From JBGTLW01 sp041743835 (GTDB taxonomy: Bacteria > Planctomycetota > Phycisphaerae > Phycisphaerales > Phycisphaeraceae): a stretch of 8,494 nt of DNA. The stretch is taken from NCBI GenBank assembly GCA_041743835.1, contig JBGTLW010000177.1:1-8494 (forward strand), written 5' to 3'. Below, in pieces: positions 1 through 7,800 of the stretch. The notes under the pieces are model-generated. The model worked only from the letters and a program-made list of their open reading frames with translations, was not told the origin of the DNA and did not search any database. The translations under genes were made by a program, and so were the position numbers. Numbering within the stretch: the stretch's first letter is position 1; the number at the start of each line of letters is the position of its first letter.

Positions 1-541
1 ACGCGGCGGTGACGGTGGCTGGCAGGCAGCGCGCGAGCTCGTGCGCGACGGTGGGGCCGGAGATGGACGCCAGCGGCCGCGCGGGACGGTCGGGGTGGTC
101 CTTGGGCTTGCTGCGCTGCGAGCCCGACCCCGCGCCCGGCCCAGTTGCTGACGGTTGATTGGTCAGGACATCGGCGATGATCTGCGTGGGGCGCAGCAGG
201 GAGTTGTTTTCAATGCCCTTGGCGACCGAGGCGATGGGGACGCCGGGCGGGGTGTGCGGCGAGAGGCGTTGCCAGACCGGGCGGATGTATTGGGTCGGGG
301 TGGTGTTGAGGATGATCTTCGCGTCGGCGAGGGCTAGCCCGTCATCGGATGTGAGGCGGATTGACTCTGGGATGCGGGCCTCGGGCAGGTAGCGGGTGTT
401 TCGGCGGGTCTGGATCAGCTCCGCGATGTGGTCGGGGTTGACGCCCCAGAGTGTGACGGGGTGGCCCTTGGATTCGAGCAGCAGGGCCATGACGGTGCCC
501 ATGGCTCCGTCGCCGACAATCGTGATGGGGGCTTGGGACAT
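1..541 (-). CDS. gpsA: NAD(P)-dependent glycerol-3-phosphate dehydrogenase, N-terminal part (3' end outside the window)
   Basis: This cytoplasmic enzyme reduces dihydroxyacetone phosphate to sn-glycerol-3-phosphate, the backbone precursor of phospholipids. The visible 180 residues begin at an ATG at 541-539 and stay open to the window edge. Residues 6-18 (ITIVGDGAMGTVM) are a Rossmann beta-alpha unit with the GxGxxG dinucleotide-binding glycines; an Asp sits where many family members have Ala. RRNTRYLPE (46-54) matches the conserved N-x-x-YLP segment. VAKGIE (106-111) holds the conserved Lys108 expected at the active site. SGPTVAHELA (161-170) matches the family's SGP-S/T-A-E-A block. Compared with ordinary GpsA, about 24 extra Gly/Ser/Pro- and charge-rich residues lie between DVL (124-126) and PLASISGP (156-163). 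No clear Shine-Dalgarno sequence precedes the ATG. The gene is divergent from the exopolysaccharide genes and is probably an unrelated neighbour. Confidence 0.9.
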   Translation of the reverse strand, partial: MSQAPITIVGDGAMGTVMALLLESKGHPVTLWGVNPDHIAELIQTRRNTRYLPEARIPESIRLTSDDGLALADAKIILNTTPTQYIRPVWQRLSPHTPPGVPIASVAKGIENNSLLRPTQIIADVLTNQPSATGPGAGSGSQRSKPKDHPDRPARPLASISGPTVAHELARCLPATVTAA

Positions 542-819
542 GGGGCGGATTGTCCGGGGAGAGGGGTGGCGGGTCAACGTGGCTGGCAGTTTTGGAGGTC
601 GGTGGGGTGAGTGGCGGTTGCTTTGGGAGCCAAGCAACAGGCCGATAACGACCCAAAAGGCGGTATCGAGGCACGATGGCCGAGGCAGGTCGGCGGCGCT
701 AAGATGAGGCCTGTAAGGGGTCGATGTTGAGGAAGTTGGGTGATTTTGAGCAGACGAATTTGCTCGCGCGTCGATCCGTGGTAGGTATATGGGTACAAAC
801 TTTGGACGACGTGGATGCG

Positions 820-840
820 TTAATTTGGGAAACCCATTAA
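820..840. promoter_or_regulatory. Imperfect palindrome, possible operator
   Basis: The sequence TTAAT-TT-GGG-AAA-CCC-ATTAA pairs as TTAAT/ATTAA and GGG/CCC around an AAA centre, with two unpaired T residues on the left side. It is an AT-rich island in a GC-rich region, about 115 bp upstream of the export lipoprotein start. A repressor or activator site is possible; a chance palindrome is also possible. No regulator gene is visible in the window. Confidence 0.22.
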
Positions 841-916
841 GATAAGTCGGCCTGTGGCGGGTTGTGCCCGCGTGATGGCAAGGCGTCCGCGGCGGCTGGT
901 CCGTCGTTCGAGGGCG

Positions 917-949
917 TAGAATGCATAGAACACCACTACCACGCTGGAG
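917..949 (+). promoter_or_regulatory. Possible -10 element and ribosome-binding site of the export lipoprotein gene
   Basis: TAGAAT at 917-922 matches the sigma-70 -10 consensus at five of six positions. It would place transcription start near 929, giving a short leader of about 27 nt. No recognisable -35 hexamer lies 16-18 bp upstream. GGAG at 946-949 is a Shine-Dalgarno sequence with 6 nt spacing to the GTG at 956. It is too close to the ATG at 951, which is followed by only one codon before a stop. This supports the GTG start. Confidence 0.35.
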
Positions 950-955
950 CATGTT

Positions 956-2416
956 GTGAGGCGAGCAGATCAAACCAAGTCGGGAGCCGGAGTCGGCCAA
1001 ACGTTGGTCACCGTGGCCTGTCTTAGCACGGCACTGTGTGCTGTGTTAGTGATTGTCGGCTGCGAGACCAACTCGTTCATGGACCCCTCCAAGGTTGGCA
1101 ATTGGGAAATGACACCCAAGACCATGCCGATTCTGAACCGGCTGGACGTGATCGATGAGCCGGAGATCTCTTCGCTCCCGGTGACCCAGGTGCAGCCGGG
1201 CGACCTGCTGCCGACGACCGATGAATATGTGATCGGGTCGGGCGATCTGGTGACGGTGACGATCTTCGAGCTGATCGTGCCGGGGACCGACGCGGTGCAG
1301 ACCCGCCGGGTGGATGAGACCGGTGCGATCCGTCTACCCGTGGTGGAGTCGGTGCACGCTGCGGGTCGTTCGCCCAGCCAGTTGGAGAACGACATCGTCA
1401 AGACGCTGGACCGCGAGGGCATCCTCAAGGACGCCACGGTAAGCGTGGTGGTGCAGGAGTCGCGGCAGAACACCTACTCGGTGATCGGTGAGCCTTTCAA
1501 CGGCTCGACCGCGTTTGGCACCTACGTCATCCCCAAGCCCGACTTCCGGTTGCTTGAGGCTTTGGCGCTTGCCCGTGGTGTCCCCGGCCGGACCAAGAAA
1601 ATCCTGATCTTCCGCCAGACCGCCCTGAGCTCTGAGGTGGAAGGCTCCCGCAGGCCGGACACCGGCGTCGAAGCGATCCCACCCGCCGAGGGCAACCCGG
1701 TGGACGTGCTCGATCAACTCGGCGGCGCGTTGGAGGGTGATGGACCGATCCCCTCCGCACCCGTTGAGAGCACCACCGATCGCCCCGATGCTCCGCCAGC
1801 CCTGGCGGGCGGGCTTGAGTCGGGTGGCAGCAGTGGTCAATGGATCCGCGTCGGCGACCGCTGGGTAGAGGCGGGCCGTGTGGAAGCCTCGCCCGGCCAA
1901 GCCGGCAACACCGCGGCCGATGCCCTCAGCGCCCTGATCACGCAGCGCATCATCGAGGTGCCTTACGAGAACCTCATCAACGGCGACATGCGTTACAACC
2001 TGGTCATCCGGGCTGGAGACGTCATCCGCATCCCCGACACGCGCGGCGGGTTCGTGTACCTCATGGGTGAGATCAATCGCCCCGGTGCCTACACCGTGCC
2101 CGGCGAGGCCGACCTGACGCTGATGCAACTCATCGCCTCGGGTGGCAATCTTTCCGCCATCGCGGTGCCCAGCCGCGTGGACCTGGTCCGGCGGATCGGC
2201 AACGACCGTCAGGCCATTGTCCGCCTGAACCTCAAAAAGATCTTCGAGGGCAACGAGCCGGACATCTTCCTCAAGGCCAACGACCTGATCAACATCGGCA
2301 CCAACTTCCCCGCGACGCCGTTGGCTGTGTTCCGCAACGGGCTGCGGGCGACCTATGGCTTCGGCTTTGTGGTGGACCGTAACTTCGAGAACCAGGTCTT
2401 CGGTCGGCAAAATTGA
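956..2416 (+). CDS. Polysaccharide biosynthesis/export lipoprotein (Wza/EpsE-like; Poly_export and SLBB domains)
   Basis: A 486-residue secreted protein starting at GTG 956, chosen for the GGAG at 946-949 and an in-frame stop at 926-928. A basic N-terminus, a hydrophobic segment (about 16-35) and lipobox IVGC with Cys36 indicate a lipoprotein. Residues about 89-167 (YVIGSGDLVTVTIFE onward) are a Poly_export domain including the VDETGAIRLPVV strand. A first SLBB-like beta-grasp begins at about 173 (YSVIGEP) and includes LLEALALARGVPG. It is interrupted at about 221-330 by a Pro/Gly/Glu/Ser-rich insert, then resumes at VPYENLINGDMRYN and IRAGDVIRIP. A second SLBB region starts at about 366 (VYLMGEINRPGAYTVPG) and includes LIASGG. 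The tail ends with FRNGLRATYGFGFVVDRNF. By family precedent it forms the outer-membrane and periplasmic conduit for an exopolysaccharide. A terminator follows directly, so it may be transcribed apart from the exosortase. The family is certain; the polymer is unknown. Confidence 0.93.
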   Translation: MRRADQTKSGAGVGQTLVTVACLSTALCAVLVIVGCETNSFMDPSKVGNWEMTPKTMPILNRLDVIDEPEISSLPVTQVQPGDLLPTTDEYVIGSGDLVTVTIFELIVPGTDAVQTRRVDETGAIRLPVVESVHAAGRSPSQLENDIVKTLDREGILKDATVSVVVQESRQNTYSVIGEPFNGSTAFGTYVIPKPDFRLLEALALARGVPGRTKKILIFRQTALSSEVEGSRRPDTGVEAIPPAEGNPVDVLDQLGGALEGDGPIPSAPVESTTDRPDAPPALAGGLESGGSSGQWIRVGDRWVEAGRVEASPGQAGNTAADALSALITQRIIEVPYENLINGDMRYNLVIRAGDVIRIPDTRGGFVYLMGEINRPGAYTVPGEADLTLMQLIASGGNLSAIAVPSRVDLVRRIGNDRQAIVRLNLKKIFEGNEPDIFLKANDLINIGTNFPATPLAVFRNGLRATYGFGFVVDRNFENQVFGRQN

Positions 2417-2421
2417 TACAC

Positions 2422-2466
2422 GCCGGCCCGGTGCTGACGCGCCGGGCCGGCTTTGGTTTGGGTTTG
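2422..2466 (+). terminator. Rho-independent terminator after the export lipoprotein gene
   Basis: A perfect 10-bp GC-only stem pairs GCCGGCCCGG (2422-2431) with CCGGGCCGGC (2442-2451) around a 10-nt loop. It is followed by an interrupted T-rich tract, TTTGGTTTGGGTTT, at 2452-2465. It begins 5 bp after the stop codon. The stem is very stable; the T tract is broken by G residues, so some read-through into the exosortase gene is possible. Confidence 0.85.
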
Positions 2467-2710
2467 ATCAGGCGAGATTCGACACACGAAGCTAACCACG
2501 CGACGCGGGTCGCTTGGCATCGAGGGTAGGGGGGGGTAAAAGCCCCATGAGGAAGCGATCAGGGCAGGATCATCGCAGGGTGTCGGGCCGGTCTCGCAAG
2601 GCGAACCCCCGCGATCCAGCCCGCGTAGGAAGGAGAAGGAGGCTCGACTCATCCGCCTGTTCTGTCGGCGCATGCCCCGCGCGGGGTGAGATGGGATTTA
2701 GCCAAACGCG
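2467..2710 (+). other. Leader region of the exosortase operon, with a possible upstream reading frame
   Basis: About 245 bp between the terminator and the exosortase ATG. It contains an eight-G run at 2529-2536, with four of the Gs able to pair with CCCC at 2543-2546. A short stem pairs GCGAT at 2555-2559 with ATCGC at 2572-2576. A purine-rich, Shine-Dalgarno-like stretch lies at 2627-2642, and a perfect palindrome CCCCGCGCGGGG at 2675-2686. A frame from TTG 2514 (or ATG 2547, or ATG 2691) runs to a TGA at 2712-2714 that overlaps the exosortase ATG. The encoded residues are Arg-rich and resemble no protein known to me, so I do not call it a gene. I recognise no known riboswitch class and no good promoter. 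Confidence 0.5.
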
Positions 2711-4813
2711 ATGACCACCACGACCTTAACCAGCATGACCGGTGACCACCTGTCGCCCCGGCCACTCATCAGCCCGAAAACGTGGGCCTGGATGATCGGG
2801 ATCGGCGCGGTCTTTGTGGCCATCCACTGGGCGTTCATCTGGTCCACCATCCGCATCTTCATGGTTCAGCAAGGCACCGTGCGTGCCGACTGGTCCCACG
2901 TCGCGGTCATCCCACTGATCTCCATCTACTACATCTATCAGAAGCGTCAGACCCTGAAACAAATACCAGCCAGCATCTGTTGGTGGGGTCTTCCCATCAT
3001 GTTTGCGGGTTTGTTCAGTTACGTCTGGTGGACCTACCCCGGCCGCAACAACATGATGTGCGGCTACTCCATGGTCGTCAGCCTGTTCGGCATGGTGTTG
3101 CTGCTGCTGGGCCCGGCCATGATGCGGGTCCTGTGGTTCCCCATCGTGTACCTGTTCTTCGCGGTGAAGGTGGCGGACGGCCTGTGGGAGCGGATCGCCA
3201 ACATCCTCCAGGACATCGCGGCCCGTGGCTCGACCGTCGTGCTCCAGGTGCTCGCACCCGTGCTGGACTTCGACGTCTCGCGGGAGGGCAACACCATCCG
3301 CATGCTCGGGGGCAACCTCACCGACTGGTACCCCATGAACGTGGCCGAGGCCTGCTCGGGCCTGCGGATGCTCATGGCCTTCATCGCGCTGGGAGTGGCG
3401 ATGGCGTTCCTCTTTGACCGGGCCATGTGGCAGCGGATCATCATGGTGTCCATGGCCATCCCCATCGCGCTGGCGATCAACATCGGCCGGGTCACCACCA
3501 TCGGCATCATCGCCCTCTATGACACCGAACTGGCCAAGGGCGATTTCCACACCTTTGTGGGCATGCTCATGCTCATCCCCGCGGCCCTGCTGTTCCTCGG
3601 CCTTGGCTGGGTGCTGGACCGCATCTTCATCGAACCAGAACCCAGCGAGCAGGCCAACACGCCCGCAACGGCCGGGGCGGATGATGACTACCACCCCCCG
3701 CGACATACGCCTGCGGTGATCCAGACCGAAGGCTTGACGCGTGGCGCGGTCATCGGTCTTGTGCTGGTCCTCATCGCCGGCTTGGCGTACTGGGTCCTGA
3801 TTGGATTCGACTGGGTCAACGCGGCGTTCATGTCTTTCAATCAGGCCCTGGGCCTGGACATGGCCGGGTCCGCGTTCGTCGGTGCTGCGCTGCGTGTGCT
3901 GCTCATCGCGGGGCTGATTCTCGCTTTGATCCCGCTGATCAGGGGGCTCACCGCGAACTATCGGCGGGGTGCCGCGATGGGGCTGGTGGCCGCGATGCTC
4001 GGGGCCTGGCTCGTCACGCAGTTTGCGGTGCTCCACGTGCAGGGAGCGGTCCTGGTGAAGAAGGCCCTGCCCCTCCGCCACGAGCTATTCATGATGCCCG
4101 AAGTCGCCGGGCCTTGGCGGGTGATCCACCGCGACCCGCCCATGTCCAAGGAAATCGAGGACGTGCTGGGCACCACCAAACACCTTTCGTGGTACCTGCT
4201 CGACACGCGCATGGCCAACCCCAAGGAGGTGGACCTGATGCGCCGCGGGTTCCCCGAGGGCTCGGTGGTGCGGATGCACCTGGCTTACTACACCGGCGGG
4301 ATCGACACCGTGCCGCACGTGCCCGATCGGTGCAACGTCGCGGGTGGCTTCCAGGCGCTGGGCAACCCCTTCGATGTCACGCTGGACATCGACAACGGTG
4401 AGTACACATTCAACCCCGAGTTGGAGGTGTACGAGACGACCTCCGCCCTGGAGCCCGTGGTCCGCACCGACACGCTTAAGTTCACCGCCCGCGCGTTTAC
4501 CTACGCCCCGCCCAACAACCCCGACCGGGCCGAGACGGTCATCTACTTCTTCCGCGCCAACGGCGAGTACTATGCGTCGCCCAACCAGGTGCGCATGCTG
4601 GGCTTTGACCTGCGGGATGAGTACTCGTTTTACATCAAGGTCCAGGCCGAGGCTCTGGGGGTTTCGGAGCCGAAGCTTGCGGTCGATCGGACATCGGACA
4701 TGCTCCAGTTTGTGATGCCGCAGATACTCGCCGCGTTGCCGGACTGGACTGAAGTGCAGGCTGGCCGTTACCCCGTGGACCCCGCAGCGCTACCCCAACC
4801 CAACACTAAGTAA
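2711..4813 (+). CDS. Exosortase fused to a C-terminal EpsI domain
   Basis: A 700-residue inner-membrane protein, predicted to cleave C-terminal sorting signals (PEP-CTERM-like: short motif, TM helix, basic end) and pass the proteins toward the surface. Residues about 25-305 are the multi-pass exosortase domain. AEACSGLRML carries the catalytic Cys215, AINIGRVTT carries Arg260, and GDFHTFVGML carries His280; these are the expected active-site residues. A polar, acidic linker (about 308-342) leads to three further hydrophobic segments (about 344-366, 386-410, 421-444). A soluble EpsI-like (DUF3485) domain of about 450-685 follows, with PHVPDRCNVAGGF holding His536 and Cys541 of the family's H-x-P-x-x-C...G motif. 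ATG 2711 is the first start after the in-frame stop at 2699-2701, but it lacks a Shine-Dalgarno sequence; ATG 2735 is the alternative. The TPR gene follows after 17 bp. The exosortase subfamily and its substrates cannot be assigned from this window. Confidence 0.93.
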   Translation: MTTTTLTSMTGDHLSPRPLISPKTWAWMIGIGAVFVAIHWAFIWSTIRIFMVQQGTVRADWSHVAVIPLISIYYIYQKRQTLKQIPASICWWGLPIMFAGLFSYVWWTYPGRNNMMCGYSMVVSLFGMVLLLLGPAMMRVLWFPIVYLFFAVKVADGLWERIANILQDIAARGSTVVLQVLAPVLDFDVSREGNTIRMLGGNLTDWYPMNVAEACSGLRMLMAFIALGVAMAFLFDRAMWQRIIMVSMAIPIALAINIGRVTTIGIIALYDTELAKGDFHTFVGMLMLIPAALLFLGLGWVLDRIFIEPEPSEQANTPATAGADDDYHPPRHTPAVIQTEGLTRGAVIGLVLVLIAGLAYWVLIGFDWVNAAFMSFNQALGLDMAGSAFVGAALRVLLIAGLILALIPLIRGLTANYRRGAAMGLVAAMLGAWLVTQFAVLHVQGAVLVKKALPLRHELFMMPEVAGPWRVIHRDPPMSKEIEDVLGTTKHLSWYLLDTRMANPKEVDLMRRGFPEGSVVRMHLAYYTGGIDTVPHVPDRCNVAGGFQALGNPFDVTLDIDNGEYTFNPELEVYETTSALEPVVRTDTLKFTARAFTYAPPNNPDRAETVIYFFRANGEYYASPNQVRMLGFDLRDEYSFYIKVQAEALGVSEPKLAVDRTSDMLQFVMPQILAALPDWTEVQAGRYPVDPAALPQPNTK

Positions 4814-4815
4814 CC

Positions 4816-4824
4816 AGGAGGTGG
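4816..4824 (+). promoter_or_regulatory. Strong ribosome-binding site of the TPR gene
   Basis: AGGAGGTGG lies 3 nt after the exosortase stop codon and ends 6 nt before the ATG at 4831. It is a near-perfect anti-Shine-Dalgarno match, fixes the TPR start, and contrasts with the missing site before the exosortase. Confidence 0.8.
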
Positions 4825-4830
4825 TCGCCT

Positions 4831-7800
4831 ATGGCCCGCCGCGTCAATACCAAGTTTGTCATCGTGCTGTGTACCGTCCTGCTGGTGTTGGTCGGCGGGA
4901 TGTTCGTGGTGGCCACGCGTGTGCTCAACCGGACCGCCGCATACTTTGAAAGCCGGGGCGATGCGTTGCTGGCCGAGGGCGACTACAAGCGCGCCAGCGA
5001 GGCCTACGTCCGCGGCATCGTCAAAGAGCCCGACAATCTGGAACTCCTCAACAAGTACGTCGAACTGGCGCGGGAGATGCCCGTCGCCAACGTGGTCGAG
5101 GCACGCAAGGCCCTGAACACCACGCGAAGCGCCATCCGCCAGGCCGCGAACTATTACCGCGATCGGCCCGAGCAGGTGGAGATGATGTTCGCGTTTGAGA
5201 AGGAGCTTGCGGACCTCAGCGGTGGCGGCGGGGCATACACCGGCGTCCATCAACTGGCCACGACCTGGCTCTCCGACCGCCCCGGCGACCCGATCGCCCA
5301 GAAGTATCGCGGCATCGCCATGACGCACCTGCTGTCGCCGGACATGCCGCAGGACCAGATCGCCCAACCCGAGGCCGACCTCAGCGCCGCCAACGCCCGT
5401 GAACCCAAAGACGCCGACGTGCTTTACCACTTGGCGTTGTATCGGCTCAAGCGCGCGGACATGCTCGACCGCCGTACCGGTGGCGACCCCGAAGCCGCCA
5501 AGCGCATGCGGCAGGAAGCCTACGAGATTTCCTCAGCCATGCTCGCGCAGGACCCGCAAGACACTAACCGCATCATCAACCATCTGACCATCCTGCTCAG
5601 CCCCGCGATCGATCAGCCCGCGGAGGCCAAGCTCATGGTGGATCAGCTTGAAGCCGCGGTGCTGCAATCGCCCGAGCCACTCAACCGCGTCGCCGCCGCG
5701 GCCCGCGCGGTGATCCTGATGGACCGCGAAGAGGTTGAGCAGGGCGAGGGCCTGCCACGGACCACACGCGGCATGTTGCGCGCCAAGGCCATCCACGAAG
5801 CCGCGCTCGCGGCGCACCCCAACAATCTCGGATACATGGTGATGCTCGCCAATCAGCTCCGGGTGATGGGCTACACCCAGCAGGCGCTGACGCTGTTCGA
5901 CAAGGCGAGGCAATCGGATACCAGCGGCAACTTCATCCAGACGCTGGGCGAATCCGATCGCAAGCGAATGGCCACCTATCACGCCGGCGACCTGGCGGTG
6001 CACTTGGCCGGCACGACCCAGGGTGAAGAGCGGACGCGCTGGCTCCAGCACGCGACCGCCGCCGCCGCGTCGCTCGAAGAACTGGTCGGCCCAAGCACCG
6101 ACCTGGTGCTCAAGCTCCGCGGGAAGATCCTGCTCCGCGAGGGCAAGATCAACCCCGCGTTGCAGATGCTCGACCGCGCCGCACAGGCCTCCGACAACCG
6201 GGACGACGAAACCCTTTCACTCATCGCCGACGCAGCCAATCGCCGGGGCGACTGGGGCCTCGCCGCGTCGCGGCTGCGGGCGATCATCGCGCGTCGGCCA
6301 GACCTCAGCTCGCTGCGTGTGGGCCTCATCGACATCTACCTCCAGCACCGCCAGCTCGACGAGGCGGCGCAGGAACTGGAGACTCTCACTGCGCTCGACC
6401 CGCAGAACCCCGAGATACCCCGGCTTCGTGCGGCCCATCGTGCCCAGAACCGCGACTTTGGGCAGGCCCTGGCCTTCTACGAGGCGCAGGACCTGGACCA
6501 GAACCCGCAGTACCTGCGCCCGCTGCTCCAGGCCTACGTCGAGGCCGGCCGCGAGGACGACGCCCGCAAGCTCATAGCTCAACGGTTCGACGCCAACCCC
6601 GCGAATCTGGACCTGCTGCGGCTGGCGATGGCGGTCACCAACGACAACGAGCAGCGATCGGCCATGATCGCCCGCGCCAGGGAGGCCGGGGCAGACAGCC
6701 AGGTGCTGGACCTGTTCGAGAAGCAGCTCACCGGCAGCCTACAGATCGAGGACGTCATCGCGCTAAGCTCCCAGCGCACCGAAGACCCGCTCGAGCGTGC
6801 CCTGAGCGAGGCGCAGCTCTACCTCCAAGCCAACCGGATCGACGACGCGGTCACAGCGGTGAATCGTGCCGCGGAGATCGCCCCGGCCGACCCGCGGATC
6901 GTGCAGTTCCGCTTTGACCTGGCGTTGATGCAGAGCGAGTTCGAGAAGGCTGGGGCGTTGGCCGACGAAGCCGCGCGGCAAAACATCGATCTGGCCAACG
7001 GCGCGTTCTTCCGTGCCCGGCTGCTCGCCGCGAGGGGCCAGACACGCGCCGCCATCGAGTCGATGCGGCAGGCCCTGGCCGCGATCCCGGTCTTCCCCGA
7101 GGGCAACCGTTTTCTTGGCGCGTTGCTCCGTGAGAACGACCAGGCCGAGCAGGCCATCGAACAGTTCGAGCTGGCGTTAGGTTTTCAGCCAGACAGCGTG
7201 CAGACGCTGCTGCCTCTGGCGTCGGCCTACGCGTCCGTGGGTCGCAACGCCGATGCGGTCAGCGCGATGCGTCGTGCGTACCGTGCAGCCCCAGGCAACG
7301 CCTCGGTGTTCAACCAGTACGCCTCCATCGAGTCGGCCGTCGGCCAGCCCGAGCGTGCGCTGGCCGCCCGCTTCGAGCGTGCGGAGAGATTGCCGGGCGA
7401 CCGGGACAACCGCCGCACACTGGCGATCATGCTGGCCGAGCAGAATCGATATGCCGAGTCCGTCGCCATGATGGATGAGATCATCAGTGAAGAGGGAGCG
7501 ACGCGCATCAACGTGGTTGCGCGTGCATCGGTCGAGCAGGCCACGGGCAATCCCGAGAAGGGTCTGGAAGTTATCCAGCAATACCTCGCGACGCTGGGGG
7601 ATCAGGCAGAGATCGAGGACGTGCTGGTGGAGGCGCGTTATCTGCGGCTAACCGGGAATGCCGACGCCATGGCCAGGGCATACCACCGCGCGATGGCGAT
7701 GGAAGATAAGGTTTCGCGTCCCGCGAGCCGTGAGTTTGCGGACGTGCTGTTCCAGGCCGGGCAAAGCGAAGCGGCCGTGACCATCTACCGCGAGTTGTTC

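Larger units (their letters stand above)
542..955. other. Divergent intergenic region between gpsA and the export lipoprotein gene
   Basis: About 414 bp with no convincing gene. It should contain the promoters of both flanking genes. The stretch from about 740 to 850 is more AT-rich than its surroundings and holds an inverted repeat at 748-765 (GAGCA, 8-base spacer, TGCTC) and an imperfect palindrome at 820-840. A -10-like hexamer, TAGAAT, lies at 917-922. A 12-codon frame, ATG 921 to TGA 957-959, ends overlapping the GTG start of the next gene, but no Shine-Dalgarno sequence precedes it. I found no good promoter for gpsA and no tRNA, terminator or repeat array. Confidence 0.7.

Noticed and set aside
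342..674. Minus-strand 110-codon frame and plus-strand frames over the gpsA region
   Set aside because: They overlap gpsA in other frames, are Pro/His/Arg-rich and have no family resemblance. The gpsA frame itself has several conserved motifs.
760..791. Possible promoter TTGCTC (760-765) with TATATG (786-791)
   Set aside because: The spacer is 20 bp and the -35 match is partial; not strong enough to annotate.
574..798. Minus-strand 74-codon frame in the divergent intergenic region
   Set aside because: No ribosome-binding site, no recognisable motif, and it covers the likely promoter region; best treated as chance.
921..959. 12-codon frame ending in a TGA that overlaps the GTG start of the export lipoprotein
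   Set aside because: It lacks a Shine-Dalgarno sequence and would lie upstream of the transcription start implied by TAGAAT at 917-922. The GTG has its own GGAG, so coupling is unnecessary.
1334..2410. Minus-strand open frame of 358 codons opposite the export lipoprotein
   Set aside because: Composition-driven shadow: no recognisable motif, and the plus-strand frame carries a lipobox, Poly_export and SLBB signatures.
2464..2496. Possible promoter TTGATC (2464-2469) with GCTAAC (2491-2496)
   Set aside because: The spacing of 21 bp is too long and the -10 match is only three of six bases; it also overlaps the terminator T tract.
2467..2710. Known riboswitch (for example a c-di-GMP type) in the exosortase leader
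   Set aside because: None of the conserved core motifs I know from these classes is visible. Only short, unsupported stems are present.
2726..4081. Long minus-strand open frame of 451 codons opposite the exosortase
   Set aside because: Its product is extremely rich in His, Asp, Gly, Arg and Gln with no domain, as expected for the antisense of a membrane-protein gene in GC-rich DNA. The plus-strand exosortase has clear catalytic motifs.
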